Below, in pieces: positions 42,901-48,655 of a stretch of 64,000 nt of DNA. The position numbers and the translations under genes are program-made. How positions within the stretch are numbered: position 1 is the stretch's first letter; each line of letters begins with the position of its first letter. The DNA is from CAIWXH01 sp964555675. Lineage in GTDB: Bacteria > Chloroflexota > Chloroflexia > Chloroflexales > Chloroflexaceae. The stretch lies in assembly GCA_964555675.1 (NCBI GenBank), contig CAZKTU010000002.1, positions 28,221 to 92,220 of the forward strand. The letters run 5' to 3'. A model generated the notes under the pieces. The model did no database searches and was not told the origin of the DNA. It was given only the letters and a program-made list of their open reading frames with translations.

Positions 42901-43429
42901 GTCGGGCACCTTCACCGTCACGCCGGCCAGCCCGCGCGGCGGAGCGCCGGCCGAGGTGAGCGTGACCGTCACCAACAGCGGCGACGCCCCGGCGACCAAC
43001 TTCTGGGTCGACCTCTATATCAACCCGTCGCGGCCGCCGGTGGTCAATGACCGCTGGAACGACATCTGTGGGGCGACCCCGCAGCCCTGTCTGGGCATCG
43101 CCTGGTTCTACACCGGCGTCCTGCAGCCGGGCCAGAGCGTGACCCTGGTCAGTACGGCGACCAGCGAGACCAACCCCAACGGCTATCTGCGCGAGGCGAG
43201 CATCTGGCCCGGCTACTTCCTGTTCGGCACCAGCAAGCTCTACATCTACGTCGATAGCTGGAACCGCGACGAGTCGGGGGCCATCCGTGACCCGAACGGC
43301 GCCGTCGGCGAGCAGGACGAGACCAACAACCGGGCGGAGCAGACGATTACGGTCACCCTGGGTGAGCCGCCGGCTTCGCCCGAGGTCGTCAATGGCGCGG
43401 TCATCGACCGCGCCACGCTCCGCCGGTAA
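33953..43429 (+). CDS. Giant SdrD/Cna-B-type repeat surface protein (3158 aa)
   Basis: ATG 33953 is set by AAGGAG. A long N-region and hydrophobic core (RYALTLLAALVFALGG...AATAFAQ) form a signal peptide. Then come more than twenty SdrD B-like beta domains, many beginning G-x-V-F-x-D with calcium-binding-type loops: DADRDGIDDG, DRDSDGVQDADEPG, DLNNDGVQDAGEDG, DLNGDGLYD. Five super-repeats of about 1.05 kb begin at 36857, 37943, 39020, 40073 and 41117. The last about 170 residues look like a CARDB/adhesion-type domain (FTVTPASPRGGAPAEVSVTVTN, QDETNNRAEQTITVTL). There is no LPxTG or C-terminal membrane helix, so attachment is unexplained; the next gene's LPxTG protein may be a partner. Likely adhesion, filament or sheath role. 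Confidence 0.85.
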   Translation: MSSYRCPTPRPSAPAAQRSVRLLTRYALTLLAALVFALGGLPMALLGPAATAFAQGSGTLSVRVYLDADRDGIDDGAPNDTAIAGQQVAVYSIDDRLVAQTFTDNGGLAVFNNLPLGEYRVEVSAPANAVVSVPGVAFTNPGLVFRKALTLGAPTATAAVGLRSLSGGVDSGAPLGRRTLDTRVWDDRDSDGVQDADEPGLSGLTVQLFNVSGTATLTATEAPDGRYIFLDAQITESNTIRVTAGLSSTYGLTQQDVAVNAVDQRDSDGSLADLPIVQASAFGPLPAFQGVNDDSIDIGLTQAAVSGFVFRDVNANGSFNTGADARLDGITVELLDGGGTPVFTTTTRTELGSGGASGVYRFTGVPTGTYTLRIPSAEFQSGAALFGAANSPNAAGGDQGSPDGVIPATPATAVISGPFTLDLSDVAAGSNTRTNGHFGFFKGSVGDFVWYDINRDGSTSGETALGQNGIRVFVDDGRGGGIAGNGIRETSELSATTSNDPLSGLAGFYRFDDLPLGLTTTVVLDPANFLPGGLLEGVSVGNAVAGTNSLSQTYYFTSTAVLTDTAPNDFGVDFGLTRSDIGNRAFIDANGNRLFDPVEDGIPGVTVELRRASNDSLVITATTGITGAYTLPNLPALGYYAVFNLATAVPTYTNYIASLKPVTATVDPAETTLIDYTDLISPALSATSWRTDVFTPALGIVNNGVDAGFYLPTTVAGRAFFDTDGDDLDSATPEPGMRGVTVRLLNAADTSVVSTTTTALSDTGAYTFSNVAPGPYLVEFVNPVTTTFDLITGTTELTSTNPLASDVETIEADGAGRTGTLSVLSGTPIDELDAGYQGRGAVSGHVFLDDNGSDTQDAGDTSLAGATAALTVTANLPNLVATYSAVVSPTTTTATDPNYGFALLPFGTGVTYTLAISPPVAVPADRPYLPSVANVGGDDDLDSDGPDLVITQTAELLSFDQGFYQEALVTARVFREIETTAAAIDNQFDGADDEGLLGASVALEAITGTLVLTETTIDATGLVTFSVKPGNYRLNLDASSVAAGLLPSPGHTDPITVTNNPLGSGDDSLSDTAGANSFGFFTPASVSGTVFFDRDEDNQKAGEPGLGGVGVLLEGPSGPLTATTDLSGVYTVTGLLPGDYTATFTNPDTLNFAFITLGDSDVISAGNVLTSATALDGVAVAYGAPVSGVDAGLVGRSQVAGLVFEDLDADGVQNDGPPQPAVSGVTVTLGLDVSLPGLLTTTLTRELTTDATGVYTFTGLPGDPGAISDTAVFSLTFTPPTVTRPWLLTTADVGSNTTDSDSELSGQSLPRGTVTETVELRDQGYYRNAQVTARVFEETVSPVNNRFDDGVTGDAGLTGVDVRLETITGTLVLTETTIDATGLVTFEVRPGSYRLNLDEADVAAGLVPSPNHTDPVTVTGNPLLSNEDSDTDNAGANSFGFYSPATVTGTVFFDRDLDSRKTGEPGFGGVELTLSDGTTTLTTTTTATGAYTFTNLISNTYTLTVTNPDAANFDFVSGGDSVVSAGGTASITITYGVELGDQDVGLVGKTSVTGLAFVDGDGDGLSGGANDRGLPGVTVTLTLDLSVPGLNTQITRTEVATSTAGISGTYGFAGLPGDPDGPGASTASFTLTFTAPDATPPWQLTTAEVGDLVPDEDTSATDSDDELSGQSLDRGADEARDQGYFQAATVTARVFEESSSPINNQYNDGGATGDTGIAGVRVSLETITGTLVLSDTSLATGLVTFTVAPGSYQLNIDETDPDLANFNPSPGHSDPVTITTSSGAGLLLSDESSETDNAGANSFGYFRTGTITGTVFFDRDLDARKLGEPGVEGVEVGLVGATTAYTTTTDATGAYTLTDLISDTYTLTITNPDTLNFAFVTGGDSVIDASGVATVTVGYGADLGDQDAGLVGRSSVIGRTFVDLNANGSSEGDSDPGLPGVTVTLTLDVSLPGLTTQISRTTVATSTAGISGTYGFVGLPGSSTYSVTFTAPTATPPWQLTTADAAGVPDTENSDGALTGQTLATNTADERDQGYFQDVSVTGLVFEETTGAADNDFVSGDLPLAGVEVRLETITGTLVLSQTTDATGVVSFTARPGVDYQLNLDEGAAALAGLAPSEPNYTNPLTVTGNTLLSGQSSPADATPGANSFGFFRTSTITGAVFFDRDLNGLKQGEPGVEGVEVALLQGASVVSTTTTTATGAYSFTGVVSNSYTLVFTNPDTNNFAFFTGGDSDLATAGAVTTSTIDLGAVGFGASLGDRDAGLRGLAAVGGRSFIDDNADGDSELDTDLPLAGVTVTLTLDVGLTGQLTTTITRTTVTTATGVYSFTGLPGGSSNFDLSFTPPDPTWQLTTAEATGDESADSDNELTNQPLSAGGQEERDQGFFQNATIVARVFDERVTVNNSFEPGEVGILGATVTITPTAVSGGGLSDATGQITFTVRPGVYTLSGPDLTADGFTPAPTNTLTLVVTTTSGLSEAAPFGYYKPNTLLGTAWFDSSRDGLLDLGEPGMEAITVTLETGDGASQIDTAVTDATGTYTITGVEPSGINGAPADYRLCFSRTADFTYTIRSGLTAGDGNNDANPDGCSDPFTVLGSNGTLTTTDAGYLGFNSVGDLVWNDLNNDGVQDAGEDGLAGAVVTLAISTTGVINSSDPVVTMTGTSTTSLDLAANYAVTGAPPATGFRVVSVTPPVGFVPTVANVVTTTEALDSDAPGDSFGALPPDNVDVDFGFTGVTSVGDLVWLDLNGDGLYDAASEAGVPGVRVDLLRGSSVISTTTTGSGARAGIYSFEELTPGAYSLRFVAPAGYVFTNNGAGAIATDGDNDARSDGTTVAFTLSGGQQLFSVDAGLRGGASIAGLVWVDENRNNQRDANESERIAGVQVTLSLTPTLTPSRPLTLATTTSGDGSYSFANLPAGSAAVSFTQPAGVFPVTPNVGPDATDSDGPVAAVSVAAGAQVRNVDMGYRERGLFVFFPVLHGKVAKAELSGTFTVTPASPRGGAPAEVSVTVTNSGDAPATNFWVDLYINPSRPPVVNDRWNDICGATPQPCLGIAWFYTGVLQPGQSVTLVSTATSETNPNGYLREASIWPGYFLFGTSKLYIYVDSWNRDESGAIRDPNGAVGEQDETNNRAEQTITVTLGEPPASPEVVNGAVIDRATLRR
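36857..42160 (+). repeat. Five ~1.05-kb super-repeats inside the giant protein gene
   Basis: Copies begin at 36857, 37943, 39020, 40073 and 41117 (spacings 1086, 1077, 1053, 1044 bp). Each carries three modules: a VTARVFEE start with the LETITGTLVL segment, a GTVFFDRDLD segment, and a VTLTLDVSLPGL segment. The last copy is the most divergent. Protein similarity is higher than DNA identity, implying old duplication with selection. Confidence 0.8.
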
Positions 43430-43497
43430 GGCAGGAGTGCTATAACCAGCGTGTAGGCACGTGCGGGGGCGCGGCCCCCTTGGGAAAGAAGGCGCTT

Positions 43498-44295
43498 ATG
43501 CGACGACAGCTACTGGGCTTTGTGCTGATGCTCTTCGGGCTGGCGACCCTGAGTATCGGCATGGCGGTGGGGCCTGCCCCGACCCCGGCCGCGGCGATGC
43601 CGGCTCTTCAGCCCTCCCCCCGCCCGACCCTGATCCCGACGCCCGACCTGCGCGGCGACGATTATGACTATGCCGACCCGGGGCCGATGGGGCGGATTAC
43701 CGGCACGGTGATCGACCTGCGCACGGGCGCGCCGATCGCGGGCCGCGTGGTCAGGGTCGGCGAGGCCGAGTTGACCACCGACGCCAACGGCAACTACGAT
43801 ACCTGGGTGCAGGCGGGCCAGTACCCGGTGGCTCTCTCGATCGCCGCCGCAGACGGCACCGTCGCCCAGGACGTGACCACGGCGACGGTCTGGGGCAACG
43901 ACACGGTGGTCGTGCACCTCTTCTACACCAGCCTCGTGCCGGTGCAGGCGCCCACGGCGACGGTCGCGCCGCCGCCCACCCCGTTGCCCACGGCGCCGAT
44001 CGTCGCGGCCCCGCCCGCCAGGCTGCCCGGCGATCTGCCCGACACCTCGGTCGAGGCTGCGCGCCCGGCGACCACCGTCGGCGAGAAGCCCGCGAGCCTG
44101 CCGGTCACCGGCGATGAGCTGCTCGACCCCCAGAGCGTCGCTCTGGGCGGCCTGGCCCTGCTGGCCCTGGGGGCCACGCTGATGCTGCTGCCCCGCCGGG
44201 CGCCCGCCCGCGTCGGCGCGGGGGCTTCGCGGGTCCTACGGCGTCGGCAGAGCGCCGAAGAGCTGCTCAGGGAGCTCCTGCGGCGCGACCCGTAG
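43498..44295 (+). CDS. LPxTG-tailed surface protein with a carboxypeptidase-regulatory-like domain
   Basis: 265 residues; ATG 43498 is favoured over TTG 43480 by AAGG upstream. Signal segment RRQLLGFVLMLFGLATLSIGMA, a Pro-rich spacer, then a beta-sandwich (GRITGTVIDLRTGAPIAGRVVRVGEAELTTDANGNY) of the carboxypeptidase regulatory type. A second Pro/Thr spacer precedes LPVTG (201-205), a hydrophobic helix (SVALGGLALLALGATLMLL) and an Arg-rich tail, the complete sortase sorting signal. About 30 residues beyond the helix, basic and helical, are longer than usual. It follows the giant gene by 68 bp and is probably its partner. Confidence 0.8.
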   Translation: MRRQLLGFVLMLFGLATLSIGMAVGPAPTPAAAMPALQPSPRPTLIPTPDLRGDDYDYADPGPMGRITGTVIDLRTGAPIAGRVVRVGEAELTTDANGNYDTWVQAGQYPVALSIAAADGTVAQDVTTATVWGNDTVVVHLFYTSLVPVQAPTATVAPPPTPLPTAPIVAAPPARLPGDLPDTSVEAARPATTVGEKPASLPVTGDELLDPQSVALGGLALLALGATLMLLPRRAPARVGAGASRVLRRRQSAEELLRELLRRDP

Positions 44296-44314
44296 CGCCT
44301 ACCTGGCTCATATA

Positions 44315-44357
44315 GCGCAGTGGGCGGGCCGTCACAGGCCCGCCCACTGCGCTTTCT
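44315..44357. terminator. Strong terminator between convergent genes
   Basis: A perfect 16-bp stem (44315-44330 with 44337-44352), loop GTCACA, followed on the plus strand by TTTCT. It should end transcription of the LPxTG gene and perhaps also of the R2lox gene. Confidence 0.8.
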
Positions 44358-44358
44358 G

Positions 44359-45258
44359 CTACCCGTCGTCTTCGGCGATGTAGCGGGCCGCCTCTTGCTC
44401 GAGGGCGGCGAGCCCGGCCCCGCGGGCCCGCTCGAGGCGAGCCAGGCGCTTCTGGAACTGGCCCAGGGCGTAGTCGGTGAAGGTCTCGAGCTGCAGGCCG
44501 AAGGGCATCTGCTCGTAGGCGCTGAAGGCCTCGTCGATCACGCCGAGGGCGTGGCCGATCAGGTCGCCCATGCGCTCCTCAATGTGGGGCCAGACCGCCT
44601 CGTCGCTGGCGATCAGGCGCGAGAGCAGGTAGACCCCATAGGCGATGTGGCGCGACTCGTCCTGCTTGAGCAGGGCGATGCCGCGGCGCGTGCCCGGCAG
44701 CAGGTCGTTGGCTTCGAGCATGGTGAAGTAGGCGTGGTAGCCGGTCTCGGCCAGGACGCCCTCGACGATCATGTTGTAGGTCAGAGCGGCCTCGGCCAGG
44801 GCCAGGGGTGAGGCGTCGCCGTTCAGCCGGGCCATGGCCGTGGGCAGCGCCTCGTAGATCAGGGCGCGGTAGCTGGGCGTGTGGTAGCGGCTCAGGTCGT
44901 GCCCGGCGTCGGCCACCTCGTCGAGGAAGCGGGCGAAGAAGTCGGTGTGCTTGGCCTCCTCGAAGAGGAAGGTGGTCAGGAAGAGCTCCTCCTCGACGCG
45001 GCCCTCGCGGGCGATCGCCTGGACCAGGGGCAGCAGGTCGAGGGTCACGGCCTCCTCGCCGGCCTGGAAGAGCGCGGTGAGGCGCAGCAGCAGGTCCTGC
45101 TCGGCGGGCGCGAGGCGGCGCCAGTCGGCCACATCTTGGGCGAGATCCAACTCCGAGGGGTTCCAGATGCCCAGCCGCTTGGCCTTCTCGAAGAGCCGCA
45201 TGGGCGGGCTGTCGCGGCGCAGGCCGCGCGTCGTGGTCGCAAAGGCGGTGTGGGTCAT
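44359..45258 (-). CDS. R2-like ligand-binding oxidase (R2lox, Mn/Fe)
   Basis: 299 residues from ATG 45258, 10 bp after the transpeptidase gene. Ferritin-like four-helix bundle with the full R2lox ligand set: AGEEAV (Glu68), FEEAKH (Glu101, His104), MIVEGV (about Glu166) and DESRHIAYG (about Glu201, His204). Val71 and Tyr161 correspond to the pair joined by an ether cross-link in characterised R2lox proteins, which separates this family from ribonucleotide reductase R2. R2lox has a heterodinuclear Mn/Fe site and binds a long-chain fatty acid; its physiological reaction is unknown. An upstream extension to 45543 is antisense-like and rejected. Confidence 0.88.
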   Translation of the reverse strand: MTHTAFATTTRGLRRDSPPMRLFEKAKRLGIWNPSELDLAQDVADWRRLAPAEQDLLLRLTALFQAGEEAVTLDLLPLVQAIAREGRVEEELFLTTFLFEEAKHTDFFARFLDEVADAGHDLSRYHTPSYRALIYEALPTAMARLNGDASPLALAEAALTYNMIVEGVLAETGYHAYFTMLEANDLLPGTRRGIALLKQDESRHIAYGVYLLSRLIASDEAVWPHIEERMGDLIGHALGVIDEAFSAYEQMPFGLQLETFTDYALGQFQKRLARLERARGAGLAALEQEAARYIAEDDG

Positions 45259-45268
45259 GGTGTCCCTG

Positions 45269-46477
45269 CTACCACTGCACGGTGACCTGGGTGCCGGCGG
45301 GGGCCCACTCGTAGAGCCAGGCGGCCGACTTGAGGGGCAGGTTGACGCAGCCGTGGCTGCGGCGCACCCCGCTGCCGAACTGGTTGTGCCAGTAGGTGCC
45401 GTGGAGGGCGACCCCGCCGACGATGTACATGGCGTGGGGCACGTTGGGCACGTTCCAGCACTCGCCGCCGGCGCAGCCGCGCATGGTTTGCGAGCGCACC
45501 TTGTGGTAGATCGCGAAGCGGCCCACCGGCGTGTTGAAGCCATCGCGCCCGGTCGAGACTGGGGCGTCGAAGACCAGCTGCTCGCCCTCGTAGGCGTAGA
45601 GCCACTGCTCGCTCAGGTCGACCACGATGCCCTTGCCGGCCCGGGTGGCGGGGGCGGGGGCGGCCGGCGCTGCCGGGGCGGCGGGCTGCTGGGCGGCGGG
45701 GGCCTTCGGCTGTGGCGCCGGGGCGGCCGGGGCGGGCTGCGCGGTCGGCGCGGGCGGCGCTACGGCGGCGGGCGCGGCCGCGACGCTGAGCGGGGCTGGC
45801 GCGGGTGCGGGCAGGCCCAGGTTGTCGACGGCGAGGGCGCCGGCCGGGTCGCTAGGGCTGGTGGGCAGGCCGCGCAGCAGCGCCAGGTCGCGCCCGAGGG
45901 CCCCGATCTGCACACCCCCGCCGGGGATCTGCTCGAGGCGGGCGCGCTCGAAGTACTGCACCAGGGCCGGCTGGGCGCCCACGTACTCCCAGGCGGGCGC
46001 GCTGATCGGCAGGCCCAGGGCGTCGAGGCCGCCCGCCGCCTCCCAGAAGCCGGCGAAGGGCTCGGCCAGGCTGTAGCCCGTCTCGGCGAAGACGCGCGCC
46101 CCCGCCGCCTCGCCCGCCGGCGGCGCGAAGCTCTTCCAGAGGGCGCTGGCGTACTCGGCGCCGAGGCGCCCGCGCAGCACCGCGTTGCCGTACTCGGGGT
46201 GCAGCTCGAGGCGGCCCCGCTCGAAGTATTGCACGGTCAGCCCGCCCTCCACCAGGGGCCCGGTCACGGGCGGCCCCAGGGTCAGGGGGCCGTTCGAGGC
46301 CCGCCAGTACCCCAGAAAGCCGTGCTCGTTACTCAGCCTGTGGCCCGTCGCCACAAAGTAGAGCGCGTCGGTCTGGGCGCTGCTGCCCCTGGGCACCACC
46401 CAGATCCCGGCGACGACGCCGAGGAGCAGGCTGGCGAGACAGGCCGAGAGGAGGCGTCGGGTGGGCCGTAGCTGCAT
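45269..46477 (-). CDS. L,D-transpeptidase (YkuD) with duplicated N-terminal domain
   Basis: 402 residues; ATG 46477 has GGAG at about seven bases. A signal peptide (LLSACLASLLLGVVAGIWVV) is followed by two related modules ending VQYFERGRLELHPE and VQYFERARLEQIPG, then an Ala/Pro-rich linker. The C-terminal 120 residues are a YkuD domain: VDLSEQWLYAYEGEQLV, STGRDGFNTPVGRF, HGTYWHNQFG and SHGCVNL with catalytic Cys377. Such enzymes form 3-3 cross-links in peptidoglycan or attach proteins to it. The duplicated module may bind the wall. Near-perfect promoter at 46551-46578; the R2lox gene is downstream in the same unit. Confidence 0.88.
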   Translation of the reverse strand: MQLRPTRRLLSACLASLLLGVVAGIWVVPRGSSAQTDALYFVATGHRLSNEHGFLGYWRASNGPLTLGPPVTGPLVEGGLTVQYFERGRLELHPEYGNAVLRGRLGAEYASALWKSFAPPAGEAAGARVFAETGYSLAEPFAGFWEAAGGLDALGLPISAPAWEYVGAQPALVQYFERARLEQIPGGGVQIGALGRDLALLRGLPTSPSDPAGALAVDNLGLPAPAPAPLSVAAAPAAVAPPAPTAQPAPAAPAPQPKAPAAQQPAAPAAPAAPAPATRAGKGIVVDLSEQWLYAYEGEQLVFDAPVSTGRDGFNTPVGRFAIYHKVRSQTMRGCAGGECWNVPNVPHAMYIVGGVALHGTYWHNQFGSGVRRSHGCVNLPLKSAAWLYEWAPAGTQVTVQW

Positions 46478-46492
46478 ACGAGGCTCCGGGGA

Positions 46493-46528
46493 GATGAAAG
46501 GATGAGGGATGAAGGATGAAGGATGAAG
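46493..46528 (-). repeat. Heptamer tandem repeat in the transpeptidase leader
   Basis: About five GGATGAA-like units (three exact) lie between the promoter and the ATG of the transpeptidase gene. They read TTCATCC in the mRNA. Such a tract can vary in number by slippage. Confidence 0.6.
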
Positions 46529-46550
46529 CGTGATTGCGTAAGTGCCCTTT

Positions 46551-46578
46551 ATTATAGTCTTCGTCATGGGTCTGTCAA
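46551..46578 (-). promoter_or_regulatory. Consensus promoter of the L,D-transpeptidase-R2lox unit
   Basis: TTGACA (46573-46578), 16-bp spacer, TATAAT (46551-46556), minus strand: both hexamers match consensus exactly. Start near 46545, leader about 67 nt containing the heptamer repeats. Confidence 0.85.
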
Positions 46579-46593
46579 GGGTTCATGGGCAGT

Positions 46594-47862
46594 TTAGGCG
46601 CTTGCAGCGGCATGAGGCTCGGTCTCGGGGTTGACAGATGGGGCGGCGGCGGGGATGTAGCGTTCGGCGTGGCCCAGGGGGGTGAGGGCGAAGGCGAGGG
46701 GGATGATCGTGGTGAGCACGCCGATCACGGCGTAGACCAGGGCCACGTCGCCGGTGCGTTCGATCGCCAGGCCGCCCAGGAGGGCGCCGAGGGGCGTGGC
46801 CGACAGGCCGATGACCATGGCCACGCTGATCACCCGGCCCAGCATGTGGCTCGGCACAATCGCCTGGCGCAGGCTGCCCGTGTTGATATTGAACAGGATG
46901 CCCAGGCCCACGACCAGGGCCCAGATCAGCAGGCCCGCCCAGTACCAGGGCGTCAGGGCCAGGGCCACCGTCAGGGCCCCGCTGAGGGTCAGGGCGCCCA
47001 GGGCCACCTTGCTGAAGCTGAAGCGGCGCCGTAGGGCCCCCGCCGCCAGCGAGAGGGCCACCACCCCCAGGCTGCCCGCCGAGAAGAACAGGCCGATCTG
47101 AGCCTCGTCGGCGCCGTAGCGCTCGCTCACGAAGAGCACCAGCTGGGCGAAGATCGTGGCGCCCACCAGGTTGACCAGGGCCATCATGAGCGAGATGTTG
47201 CGCAGCACCGGGTGGCTCCAGACGTAGCGCAGGCCCTCGCCGATGTCGGCCGTGATGCTGCTGGTGCGGGGCGGCCCCTCGCTGTTGAAGCGCACCTTGA
47301 TCAGGCCCAGGGCTACGGCCGAGACGGCGAAGCTGGCCGCGTCGATGAAGAGCAGGTCGTAGATCGGCACGAAGCTCAGCAGCAGGCCGCCGAGCAGCGG
47401 GCCGACCACGGTGGCCGCCGAGTAGCTGGCCTGGATGCGCCCGTTGGCCGTCACCAGGTCGTCGTTGGGCACCAGGCTCGGGATGGCCGCGAACTCGGCC
47501 GCCTGGAAGCAGACGTTCAGCAGGCCGCTGCAGAAGACCACGACGTAGATCCACCAGAGCGCCAGCGAGCCGGCGATGGCCAGCAGGGGCACCGAGAGGA
47601 TCAGCAGGGCCTGCAGCAGGTCGACCGTGATCATCAGGCGCTTGCGGTCGACCCGGTCGACCCAGGCCCCGACCAGCAGACCAAAGAGCAGGTTGGGCAG
47701 CAGGGCCAGCCCGAAGGTCAGCCCCAGGTTGAGGGCCGAGCCGGTGAGCTGGTAGACCAGCAGGGGCAGAGCGAAGGTGGTGACCGAGGTGCCGAGGTTC
47801 GACACGGTCTGGCCTGCCCAGAACTTCCAGAAGTCGGCGTTGAGGGCCCTGGGGTTGCTCAT
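46594..47862 (-). CDS. MFS transporter (EntS/macrolide-efflux-like)
   Basis: 422 residues with about twelve hydrophobic helices. It opens NADFWKFWAGQTVSNLGTSVTTFALPLLVYQLTGSA and carries GAWVDRVDRKRLM, the cytoplasmic loop 2-3 motif of MFS exporters. It resembles the MFS_3 group (EntS, Mef). The start overlaps the stop of the HTH regulator gene by 4 bp, so the regulator probably controls this exporter. Substrate unknown, perhaps a lipophilic toxin or a secreted small molecule. Confidence 0.88.
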   Translation of the reverse strand: MSNPRALNADFWKFWAGQTVSNLGTSVTTFALPLLVYQLTGSALNLGLTFGLALLPNLLFGLLVGAWVDRVDRKRLMITVDLLQALLILSVPLLAIAGSLALWWIYVVVFCSGLLNVCFQAAEFAAIPSLVPNDDLVTANGRIQASYSAATVVGPLLGGLLLSFVPIYDLLFIDAASFAVSAVALGLIKVRFNSEGPPRTSSITADIGEGLRYVWSHPVLRNISLMMALVNLVGATIFAQLVLFVSERYGADEAQIGLFFSAGSLGVVALSLAAGALRRRFSFSKVALGALTLSGALTVALALTPWYWAGLLIWALVVGLGILFNINTGSLRQAIVPSHMLGRVISVAMVIGLSATPLGALLGGLAIERTGDVALVYAVIGVLTTIIPLAFALTPLGHAERYIPAAAPSVNPETEPHAAASA

Positions 47863-48500
47863 GAGGGTTCTCCGCGCTCAGGCGGGGCGATCACCGGGTA
47901 GATGCCGACCAGCAGCTCGTAGTACTGCGCGTCCGCCGCCTCGGGCGCGGGCTGACGGTCGGCGAACTCCATATGCAGCTCCTGCGTGCGTCGGGCGAGC
48001 TCTTCGCGCTGGGCCGGCGTGAGGCGCAGCCAGATGCGGCCCAGATCGAGGCCGCCGTCCTTGGCGTCCGGCGAGGGGGCGTGGGGTGCGATCAGGCCGG
48101 CCGAGACGCTGCGCAGGATCTCGGCCCTGGCGTGGTCGAGCACGAACGAGAGGAAGACCTCGAGGCCCGCGCCCTCGCTCGGCTCGGGGTGGAAGAGGGC
48201 CCGGTCGACGGTGATGCGGTAGGCCGTGGCCTCGTACTGCTTCTCGATGATGCCCGAGACGACCCGGGTGGCGCGCACGCGCAGCAGCTCGTGCTCCTCG
48301 AGCAGGGCCAGGTGGTAGTAGAGCCCCTTGAGGGGCGTGCCGAGGCTGCGGGCGAGCTCTTTCGCCGTGGCCGGGGCGCGCCGTAGCAGCGCGAGGAGGC
48401 GCAGCCGCAGGGGGTCGGCGACGACGCGCAGGGTCTCGACGCTGGCGATCACTTTGATGTCGTCGGGGTAGAGGCGCTGCCGCTCGGGGTCGGTATGCAT
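47859..48500 (-). CDS. ArsR-type HTH regulator of the adjacent exporter
   Basis: 213 residues. The N-terminal 100 residues are a winged helix: IASVETLRVVADPLRLRLLALLRRAPATAKELARSLGTPLKGLYYHLALLEEHELLRV. The C-terminal half (FLSFVLDHARAEILRSVSAGL, LTPAQREELARRTQELHMEF) is helical and probably senses a ligand or dimerises, as in HTH_20-type regulators. An imperfect palindrome overlaps the predicted transcription start (48513-48538), indicating autoregulation. Confidence 0.85.
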   Translation of the reverse strand: MHTDPERQRLYPDDIKVIASVETLRVVADPLRLRLLALLRRAPATAKELARSLGTPLKGLYYHLALLEEHELLRVRATRVVSGIIEKQYEATAYRITVDRALFHPEPSEGAGLEVFLSFVLDHARAEILRSVSAGLIAPHAPSPDAKDGGLDLGRIWLRLTPAQREELARRTQELHMEFADRQPAPEAADAQYYELLVGIYPVIAPPERGEPS

Positions 48501-48512
48501 ACGTGCTCTCGT

Positions 48513-48538
48513 CGACGTCTGAATAAATTTGGATGTCG
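48513..48538. promoter_or_regulatory. Candidate operator of the ArsR-type regulator
   Basis: CGACGTC (48513-48519) and GATGTCG (48532-48538) form an inverted repeat (6 of 7 paired) around an AT-rich 12-bp centre. It covers the predicted start (about 48534), so bound repressor would block initiation. Confidence 0.6.
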
Positions 48539-48540
48539 CA

Positions 48541-48570
48541 AGTATAGTGAACGAGGGCCCGAGCTGTCAA
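48541..48570 (-). promoter_or_regulatory. Promoter of the regulator-MFS operon
   Basis: TTGACA (48565-48570), 18-bp spacer, TATACT (48541-48546), minus strand. Confidence 0.8.
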
Positions 48571-48605
48571 GGGGCTGCGGCCGGTAGCGCGCCGGGCGCT
48601 ATCTG

Positions 48606-48614
48606 TGGTAGCAT
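48606..48614 (+). promoter_or_regulatory. Extended -10 candidate for prfB
   Basis: TGG-TAGCAT, 42 bp before the prfB ATG. No -35 visible. Weak on its own but of the same type as others in this window. Confidence 0.35.
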
Positions 48615-48655
48615 GGGCGTCTGAGTGAAGGCTGTCACAGCAGGAGGGACGTGTC

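Noticed and set aside
46552..46600. Promoter for a gene downstream on the plus strand
   Set aside because: The TTGACA/TATAAT pair reads on the minus strand towards the transpeptidase; no plus-strand gene follows.
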